From: Hypomyces perniciosus
Lineage: Eukaryota > Ascomycota > Sordariomycetes > Hypocreales > Hypocreaceae
Assembly (NCBI GenBank): GCA_008477525.1
Contig: SPDT01000002.1
Coordinates: forward strand, 2,914,001-2,978,000
Direction of reading: 5' to 3'
Length of the DNA: 64,000 bases
The position numbers and the translations under genes are program-made. The stretch's first letter is position 1; the number at the start of each line of letters is the position of its first letter. The notes under the pieces were generated by a model. The model searched no databases. It saw nothing but the letters and a program-made list of their open reading frames with translations, and was not told the DNA's origin. Positions 57,077-64,000 of this stretch are shown here, piece by piece.

Positions 57077-58999
57077 ATGCCCGAAACTGAGCTAGACGAA
57101 CACATGGCTTTGTATGACAAGTGGAAGGTAGACAGTAACCTTCACATCTCTGGACGACTCAAGGAAATGGCTCTTCAGCCTTCTGTTCCACCGAAAACCC
57201 CAGAATCGCGGCGTGTACTCGATCCTCAGCCCCCACCGAAGACATTAAAGCTACATCGTGCCCTCAATGAGTGGGGAATCAGAGAAGAAGAGTGGTCGCG
57301 AGCCTTCCCCGGGAACATAACCCAGGGTTCTCTAGATGATCTGGTGGAATTTGCCCAATTGTGCCCTTGGCGCGAAGCCAAGACTGCGTTGGAGCAGGCC
57401 CAAAAACAGTTCGCGGAGCCCAGAGTGAACCGTCGTGGGTCACGCTTGGATACCGCCGTAAATAAACAGATAGTAGGGATCGCAATAAAAATTATTCATG
57501 GTATGAACCAACCTTGGTCGCGCATTTGTGTCGTCTGTCTAATGATCATAGGCAATCATGGCCACATCGAGGACAACAGCAGCCCTTTACTGAAGGAACA
57601 GGTCGACGAGAAGACCATCATCGTGAGAGACTCGGGGTTGAGCAAAACCACGGTGGACCAGTCCATACCTTCCGCAGAGGTCGCTGGCCATTTCGACGAT
57701 CCGTTTGACAAGCTACTATCTGTGGCCCCTTCTCCTGAGCAACAAGGTTATCGACGGAAACGAAGAGGTAACAATTTAGCGCAAGACGCAAAACGACCCA
57801 GAACCGCACATACTAGTACATCTACATCACCTCAGACACCAATCAGCCGAAAGAACGATGCATCAAGTCAAGTGGGAGATGAGGAAGGACCCAACACCTC
57901 ACTTGGTTCCACGCACTGCAGCAGCATCGATTCATCAAACAAGCCGTCATCGCAGGGGTTTGTTGCTAAGCTGGCGCCGACAGGGTGCAGGCTGGCGAGC
58001 AGTCAGACACAGGAGAGCCCAAAGTCCAAGGATACGAAAGCGCCGAGGCAGTCATCACCCGATTGCCATGCCATTACATTATCAGATGACGAAGACCATG
58101 GAGCTACTTTACGATGTCGCTATTCGGTCAGCGACGAAAATTTAAAGTGTCTCAGGGATCCCCAGGGTCTCCTAAACGACGCCGTTGTGAACAATGCATT
58201 AAGGATTCTCGAAAATGTTGCGGGGGAGGAAATTTGTGTCATTGATTCCCAGAGCTCAGGCACTCTCTCTCGCCTTAGAACTTTGGCTCCTCGGTCGAAG
58301 ATAATACAGCCGATATTCATTGAGGGAACATCTCACTGGGTTCTCGGAGTCTTGGATGGGCACCGCGACTTTCTTCAGATTCACGATTCACTACCAGATG
58401 GTCACCACCAAAAAAAGGCCCAAAAAATAGCCCTGGATTTTTTTGGTGCTAATTTTCCACATGAGGACAAGCCAGAAGTTGTCTACAATTCGCCCATAAG
58501 GCAGACGGACAAATCCGCCTGTGGTGTTATCTCTACAGCCTTTGGCTATCATCAGGTAGCTGGAATTCCCATTCCAGCGAAGATGGACGTTGCTTTGTGG
58601 CGTTGCGTCTTCTTAAGGCTGCTGATGCCACCGTCAGAGCAATCAGCTCAGAGCGCGCCAGCATGTACGACGATAAACTTGCCGCAGGAAGCGACGCTAG
58701 CCGATATTCCGGGGCTCATGCGCACCATAGCTAAAAGCACAGTGTCAAAGCTCCGGCAACAGAGGAGATCATTCGCGACACCGAACCCTATTCTTCGCGT
58801 GATCCAAACAATCAGGGAGCGTGTTTTGAAGAAAACGGAATATAACACTGATGCAAAAATCAGCGAACAGATAGCTGAAGCAGCAGAAAGACTCCATCAA
58901 GCAGAGATTTTCCTCGTCAAGGAGATACCAAGCTGGACATCGGAGGATGAATCATTATTGCAGGCAATTAGTGACATTAAAATGCGTCTCAACGGTTAG
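57077..58999 (+). CDS. Ulp1-like (C48) cysteine protease domain protein
   Basis: ATG 57,077 (ACGATGCC context), 640 codons. Residues 1-340 are a charged, partly low-complexity region with many Ser/Thr/Pro and a basic RRKRRG near 225. Residues about 360-520 form the C48 protease fold: LLNDAVVNNAL, SHWVLG with catalytic His420, IHDSLP with Asp437, RQTDKSACG with oxyanion Gln476 and Cys482. A C-terminal helix (about 580-630) may be coiled coil. The family removes SUMO or related modifiers; in fungi many such genes are repeat-associated. An in-frame 51-bp stretch at 57,501-57,551 (GTATGA...CTAATGATCATAG) looks like an intron; if spliced the product is 623 residues. All catalytic residues are present, so it could be active. 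Confidence 0.78.
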   Translation: MPETELDEHMALYDKWKVDSNLHISGRLKEMALQPSVPPKTPESRRVLDPQPPPKTLKLHRALNEWGIREEEWSRAFPGNITQGSLDDLVEFAQLCPWREAKTALEQAQKQFAEPRVNRRGSRLDTAVNKQIVGIAIKIIHGMNQPWSRICVVCLMIIGNHGHIEDNSSPLLKEQVDEKTIIVRDSGLSKTTVDQSIPSAEVAGHFDDPFDKLLSVAPSPEQQGYRRKRRGNNLAQDAKRPRTAHTSTSTSPQTPISRKNDASSQVGDEEGPNTSLGSTHCSSIDSSNKPSSQGFVAKLAPTGCRLASSQTQESPKSKDTKAPRQSSPDCHAITLSDDEDHGATLRCRYSVSDENLKCLRDPQGLLNDAVVNNALRILENVAGEEICVIDSQSSGTLSRLRTLAPRSKIIQPIFIEGTSHWVLGVLDGHRDFLQIHDSLPDGHHQKKAQKIALDFFGANFPHEDKPEVVYNSPIRQTDKSACGVISTAFGYHQVAGIPIPAKMDVALWRCVFLRLLMPPSEQSAQSAPACTTINLPQEATLADIPGLMRTIAKSTVSKLRQQRRSFATPNPILRVIQTIRERVLKKTEYNTDAKISEQIAEAAERLHQAEIFLVKEIPSWTSEDESLLQAISDIKMRLNG

Positions 59000-59440
59000 G
59001 AGAGTGGGAACATTGGGTAAAACTTGCAAATTAATTTGTGTTCTAGAAGACTCACGTGTCATGAGCATCATTGTTTCTCCCCTTCAGAAAGGCGGGAGCG
59101 CGATGTTGAAAACCACCATCTAGAACGGCTGAGCGAGGTCATGAAAGAGGCCAGGGGCCATGCATGTTGAGATCTCGGATGGAGAAACATTAAATAAACC
59201 CGTGAGTCCGCTTTCAGAGGCTGTCAAGTTATTGCTACCGGGGATCCAAGCGGGGGAGCCCCTCTTCATCGAGATAACAGATTTCGATCTGGCACATTCA
59301 CCTACGACGACGTTATGGTGCTCGCAAACCCTAACCGGGAGATAAAGGAGTTGACGAAAGCGATTAGGCTGTGTCCAACCTGTTCCAAGGTGGCCCAGTA
59401 CAACACAGACCAGCTGCGCGAGCTGAAGACCACCATTTGA
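59000..59440 (+). other. Possible 3' exons of the Ulp1-like gene
   Basis: A splice-like acceptor (TTTCTCCCCTTCAG, ending 59,087) precedes coding-like sequence (ERRERDVENHHLERLSEVMK), then after further frame changes TYDDVMVLANPNREIKELTK, CPTCSK and LRELKTTI with a stop near 59,440. It may be downstream exons of the Ulp1-like gene or a separate degraded gene; I recognise no domain. Confidence 0.35.
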
Positions 59441-59834
59441 CTTTGTTGCTTTTAACGAGGCAGCTCGTCCACATCTCTGACGTCACGGCGAAAGACGGGC
59501 TGACGGTACGCTGACCGCTTTGAGACAGCACAGGTATGAACCATTTCTGCGCTTCAAGGTTGGTATGCCGGTGGTATTGCTCTCAAATATCAACATCGGC
59601 AGAGGCATGGTCAACGGAAGCCAAGACGTCGTTGATTTCGCTACTCTGGATTGTGAGGAGCTGCATATAAAAGGATGTACGGAGTACAGGTAGTCCGTGA
59701 TCAAAAATCCCCAGTCTCTCAATTGTAACGTTAGCCAAAAAAAAAAAATATTGGCTTAGTCAGGTTGCTTGACTTAGGGTTAGGATATGAGGACGTTTAG
59801 AAGATGTAGTAAGTTCACGTGATTCCATGGAACG
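59441..59834. other. No gene recognised
   Basis: Balanced sequence with an A-run at about 59,739-59,748. No motif assigned. Confidence 0.45.
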
Positions 59835-59978
59835 TTATAGAATCAATGTGCCCCTCAGCACATGCTCGATTTTCTCCGAACGGTGAATAGAAGCACTATC
59901 CATAATCAAGACTGATTTAGGCTCCTGCCACCTACTGCAGTGATGCAGTAGCTGGTCGATAAATTCCGTAAATACAGT
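59835..59978 (-). pseudogene. Tc1/mariner transposase fragment (second copy)
   Basis: 47 minus-strand codons reading TEFIDQLLHHCSRWQEPKSV, then LIMDSASIHRSEKIEHVLR. This is the region around the second catalytic Asp, closely similar to the FIEQLLHHCGRWPEPRSV and LVMDS piece at 55,080-55,150 and extending past the point where that copy ends. The frame stops at TAA 59,835. No other part of the element is nearby. Confidence 0.8.
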
Positions 59979-61237
59979 CTACCCCCTGAATGATTCACAC
60001 TTGACTGCCTAGCCCCACTAATTGTAGAGGTACGTAACTGCTATTAACTGACGTATACGTATCTTAATTACTAATAAAGCTAAAATAATAATATCCTATG
60101 AAAGATTATATAGATTTAACACCTATATTAAGAGAAATATAAAATAGACTTAAAATTATAGCATTTAGCTTTTATATATTTAGTTATATATTTAATTCCT
60201 TGGTAATATTATTACTATTAAGGCTAGTATAAGTAACAGTTACATTCGCAAACAATTTAAGGTATAAGGAAATCCCTGCCTTTATATATTTTTTAACTTG
60301 AGATCTAGTCCCTAGAAGTACTCTCTTTGGGCAGGGATACAATGCTCGCTGATAAGATCTCTTCTCGCGGTGTTAAGGCACGAGCAATTGCTGACGATTT
60401 ATTCTGAATCGGGTAGGGAAAAATGGAAATAAATTTAGAAATAAAAAGGCGGACACTCGTTTCAGTCGACCCCGATATGGCACTATCGACGCGCTTAGGC
60501 TCAAATATTTCCTCCCCTTTTGGCTTTTCGGCCACAACTAAGTACTTATGTATGAATCCACCATCACTTTGAAAAAAGAGAGACCGTGTGCAAAAAAGAA
60601 GCCATTTATGCACATAACTGTACATGCATGATGCTGTTGGTTTGATGGTTCGATCCCTTCACGGTTGACTCGATTGGCAATTAAGCGGAATACTCAAACC
60701 GCTGCGCGCTTGGCGCCAAACCAGCTTGTACATGTGGAGAGCTCGATGTTTGTGCAACCCTTGCGTCAATAGACCCACATAGTGTGTGTATGACATGATC
60801 TTAAAGACGATATACAAAATACATAACTATGCCTTGGCGATTTTCAAAATTTACTTGTGCCAACGTCTGAGATTGAACCTAAGGGAGTAGGCTGCAATGT
60901 ATGAGTCACAGCAGTTCCCAGCTAAGCACTTCTTAGGCAGGAGCAGAGACCATCCAGCGACTTACACCTGGTAGTTGCGTATACAGGATGCAGAGCAAAC
61001 GTCGTACTGGCTCAAATCGCCTAGCCGGCAAAATTCATCGGGACTTGACCACCCTTTAGCGCACCTGATGTTCGGGGATGCCGGGGGAAGTGTGTAGCGT
61101 CATAGCCAGCCAGGCCTCGCGCACAGTTGTGTCGCTCTCTCCGTGCTTCTTTAGTAGCCGGACAGCTTCATCGGCACCGCAAACCTCAAATCGCTCATAG
61201 TGGTCATCATATTTCTCGTTGACGCCCAGATCGTGTA
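59979..61237. other. No gene; contains a small AT-rich (RIP-like) patch
   Basis: The part at about 60,045-60,265 abruptly becomes AT-rich like the first 34 kb and is probably a short RIPed repeat remnant. A 106-codon minus-strand open stretch at 60,305-60,625 has no recognisable domain. The rest is featureless. Confidence 0.5.
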
Positions 61238-61536
61238 TTTTTTTTAATTTTTTTTATTACTATTTACGACCACTCTGTATCTAGGTACAACAGCCTCGTT
61301 TGGGCAACAGGTCGGTAGGAGCCAGGGGCCTAGGCCCTGTTCGCTACGTTTCGCTGGACAAAGGAAAATTTTTGGTGTGTTCTCAATCTATGTCTTGTAG
61401 AGGGGGGCCGTATGGGTTCACCTCGTCCACCAGCTTCTGGAAAGCCTCGCTCCCCTTGGGTCCTAGTAGGTATGTGACTGGTCTCTCGCCTCTCGGTGTT
61501 TCGGGGAGGAAGCTCCTCGTCATGCGGCATCCGGCA
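61238..61536 (-). mobile_element. 5'-truncated Tad-like LINE copy
   Basis: Reverse complement of the last 300 or so bases of the LINE at 36,331 (from about 41,823 to the A-tail), including the last 50 codons of ORF2, the stop, the 3' untranslated region and a T-rich tail (A-rich on the element strand) starting at 61,238. Only a few differences, such as GGGCCTAGGCCCC against GGGTCTAGACCCC, so the insertion is recent. Truncated 5' ends are usual for LINE insertions. No target duplication was recognised. Confidence 0.88.
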
Positions 61537-63004
61537 GAATAGAGGTGATGAGGACATGATTGTCATTGATTTGCCACTACGGTTGCGCCGTTGTACGTAC
61601 AGCCGCAAATTGGCAGATAGCTCTATTTACTAACTTTTCTTATTCTTCTATAGCCGTCATGATTCTCGGAGAAGCCCTTGGAGCTCATTTCCAGTACTCT
61701 GGACAGCCAGAATTGACAAAGACTGATCTCCTGACAAGGTATAGCGCTCTTGCTAAGGACCAATTCTTTTTGTTGCATTGAGCCCGGGCAACCCCTCCCA
61801 TAGGGCGAGAGACGTACTGATTGGGTTTCATTATTTGATATCTGAAACTTAGCCATAGAGATAACCTGCAAGAGGGCTGCTACCGATCACGAATAGTTAT
61901 GAGGCACATAGGTAGCTAAAAGATGATAGAATTGAGGACTCTTACTTTTGCCAAATAGGTCGGCAATAGGTGTCTAGGTGTCAAACACCATAGACGAGTC
62001 ATCCGGCGCCGGATCCGTCATTCCTACTACCCCCATTCCAAACCCAAGCCATTACATTCCAACAGACGATCAGGAAGGCCGAATTCAACAAGATAATAGC
62101 CGGACTCGTGGTCTATGACATTCATTACTTCCGGAAGACCCGGAATAACCGTTTTCGTACAAATCACTGACTCAAACACTGTTTTATCAGTCACCCCTTC
62201 ATGTATTTGTCAGGTAGTATGGATCTGTGACGGAAAGACAGAAATACAGGATCAGGATAGCGCGTAGGAAAAACCGGCATAAGGTGGAGACAGAGGACGC
62301 GACGCGGTCTAGGGCACACTATAAATTAGTGAGGAAGGAAACAAGGCGCGTCGGGGAAGAAGATTCATGCATCATCAAGGCATAAGGAATAGAGACGGAT
62401 CTCAGGTGCATGATAACCCTTCCAATGCATATGACAGGCTGACTATAGGATATGCATTATGCGACAAGAATAGTCGAAGCAGGTGAGCAGATTAATGTCA
62501 GGTGATTAGGAATAGATGGAGGATGACCAGGCATGAATGAATAATGATGAGAGATGGATGTCATAGAACCCGTGATGAGTGAGGTATGCAAGGCAGACTT
62601 GAAAGCCAGAAAGCTCCAGGCAGCTGGATCATTGGTGCATCAAGCACCATCTCCGGAATATATATCGTGATTAGTGCCAGCAGATACCTGATGGTGGCCA
62701 ATGGAGTTTAAGTACTAATTATAGTTAGCTGCCTCAGATAGATGTTCGGGTCAAGGGGAGATGAATTAATTCAATCAACCTAGCATACGCTTGCCTTGCT
62801 CTGTCATATTAATTACTGTTCAGCATCAGTATATCCCATCAAATCGGACACCATTTCGCACCCATTTGCCTTCATCCCGCTCCTGGTGTACATCTTCAAG
62901 GAAAGTAAGAATCTTGTGTGTGCAGCCAGACTCGTTGATTACCCTTCATGCAGACTGCGCAAATCATGGGAGCCTTGCTCAGCACCTGAGTAAGCTATGC
63001 GTAT
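61537..63004. other. No gene recognised
   Basis: Balanced sequence with only short open stretches. A purine-rich part (62,220-62,560) has no open frame of note. No repeats or domains were identified; probably intergenic DNA downstream of the membrane protein gene. Confidence 0.5.
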
Positions 63005-64000
63005 TTATAGAGTAGCTCTAACAGCGACGCTTGCTAGTGAGAACGTAATCCAAACGGCTGTAAGAAACCACAGCTTAGGGGGACAGAATCTAAGTCCGGT
63101 TAGCTACATAGACCAAGGATGTTGATGAATACGTACTCTTCCGAACTAAGACCAATAAACCCACTCCAAAAGAGCCACTGCGCAACCCAAAGAAGGAGCA
63201 TGCTTATGGCCGTGACCGTATATAGTTTCGCAAACGCTTTTCGGGAAACCCGGTTACCTTTGCTTTCAACCGGTAGAGTGCCATACACCGTGTAATTTCC
63301 TCTCACGCTGTCCGTCAACGATGGTTCTTCTAAGGCCCTACTCCGCTCTATCCAATAATGGACCATCTGCCACTTTGATAAATCGGCTCTACCAGATCCG
63401 GTCAACCTGTTCATCCTATTCATAGCCCGTATCAACAGAACGAACGCCACGGTAATGATGATAAGCCACATGAGTGCTCCAGCATACATGATTTTGGCCG
63501 ATTGTCCTCTTTCCGCGCTTTCTAGACTCCGGAGGTAGAAGTTGTGCTCTCGACCATAATTGATGGTTAGAAACATGTAATATGATGACAAAACTTGGTG
63601 GATCACTTCCGCAAACAAAGAAGACGCGGCGGTGGAGAGATTTATCGCTTCGAATGATTGGACACCAATCGGCCAAACCGTTAGCCAACCAAGCCGAGGC
63701 ATTGAGCACCAGAGGAGCATCAATTGAACAACGGAGACGTCTTCGTAACCAAGGGTTTTCTGAACAATAAACCCATTAAAGCAGTTCGCAAGCAGTTCAA
63801 GAGTGGCGATTAAAATCCCCCCGAAGAACCAATACCGGTGCCATAGGGAGTCCCATGCGATTCGAAGGATTCCTTTTCTCTGACTGAGGAATGCGGCAAG
63901 AAAAGTAGCCACATTGACTAAAGCAAAGCTTCTGAGCTTTTTCTCATTTGAGGCGCATTTTTCCGTTGCCTTCATGGATCCCAAACGGGTGATAGAGGCA
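63005..64000 (-). CDS. Multi-pass membrane protein, fungal hypothetical (5' partial)
   Basis: The frame is open to the window edge; the first in-frame ATG is at 63,975 but the gene may start outside. A 47-bp intron at 63,136-63,090 (GTACGT...GCTAAC...TTAG) joins GLSSEE to FCPPKLWFLTAVWITFSLAS and a TAA at 63,005, which matches how I recall this fungal family ending (CPPKL then a last helix). Without splicing the frame stops at 63,100. About six hydrophobic segments are visible, among them FALVNVATFLAAFL, WFFGGILIATLELLANCF, IMYAGALMWLIIITVAFVLL and YTVTAISMLLLWVAQWLFW. Conserved family phrases include VQLMLLWCSMPRLGWL and MYAGALMWL. Function unknown; no signs of decay. Confidence 0.75.

Noticed and set aside
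60305..60625. Minus-strand 106-codon open frame as a gene
   Set aside because: No recognisable domain, no conserved start context and no support from neighbours.

Overview
The window looks like a chromosome segment from a filamentous ascomycete (Pezizomycotina). It shows the two-compartment pattern left by repeat-induced point mutation (RIP): an almost gene-free, extremely AT-rich block from base 1 to about 34,625, and a GC-balanced remainder. Introns of 47-75 bp, NACHT/WD40 and ankyrin NLR-type genes, an OrsD-like zinc finger domain and a Tad-type LINE all fit that group. I cannot name the species.

Bases 1-34,625 are a graveyard of transposable elements. Three layers can still be read. A Ty1/copia element (Copia-1, 3,396 to about 9,637) has a 347-bp left LTR, and a reversed 3' fragment of the same family lies at 20,352-20,891. 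A Mutator-like DNA transposon (10,117-20,052) has 100-bp terminal inverted repeats and an 8-bp target duplication. It was split by a second copia family (Copia-2, 11,225-18,353) with 264-bp LTRs and a 5-bp target duplication. A reversed Ty3/gypsy remnant lies at about 20,979-27,710, and a scrambled second member of the Copia-2 family lies at 27,797-32,343. Coding frames survive only as ghosts with stops at former Gln and similar codons.

Bases 34,626-44,430 hold a GC-rich, apparently un-RIPed, nearly full-length Tad-like LINE (36,331 to about 42,112). ORF1 is intact. ORF2 (endonuclease, reverse transcriptase, RNase H) is interrupted only by a frameshift at a run of 14 C and one in-frame TAG. 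Older LINE scraps sit at 43,556, 50,570 and 61,238.

Bases 44,435-49,380 hold two NLR-type remnants placed back to back. On the minus strand is a NACHT-WD40 (HET-E/NWD-like) gene of three or more exons whose 337-bp segment carrying the Walker A loop has been flipped in place, with no base gained or lost at either join. On the plus strand, starting where that gene's start codon ends, is a 5'-truncated NLR tail with a 96-bp coding repeat and ankyrin-like units. This is the most unusual structure in the window.

Bases 49,381-64,000 hold a J-domain plus multi-zinc-finger protein gene with an 8-bp minisatellite just upstream, fragments of hAT and Tc1/mariner transposases, an OrsD-like fragment, a fungal hypothetical, a standalone Ulp1-like (C48) protease gene, and at the right edge a partial multi-pass membrane protein gene with a 47-bp intron near its 3' end. 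No rRNA, tRNA, CRISPR array or bacterial-type operon was seen.
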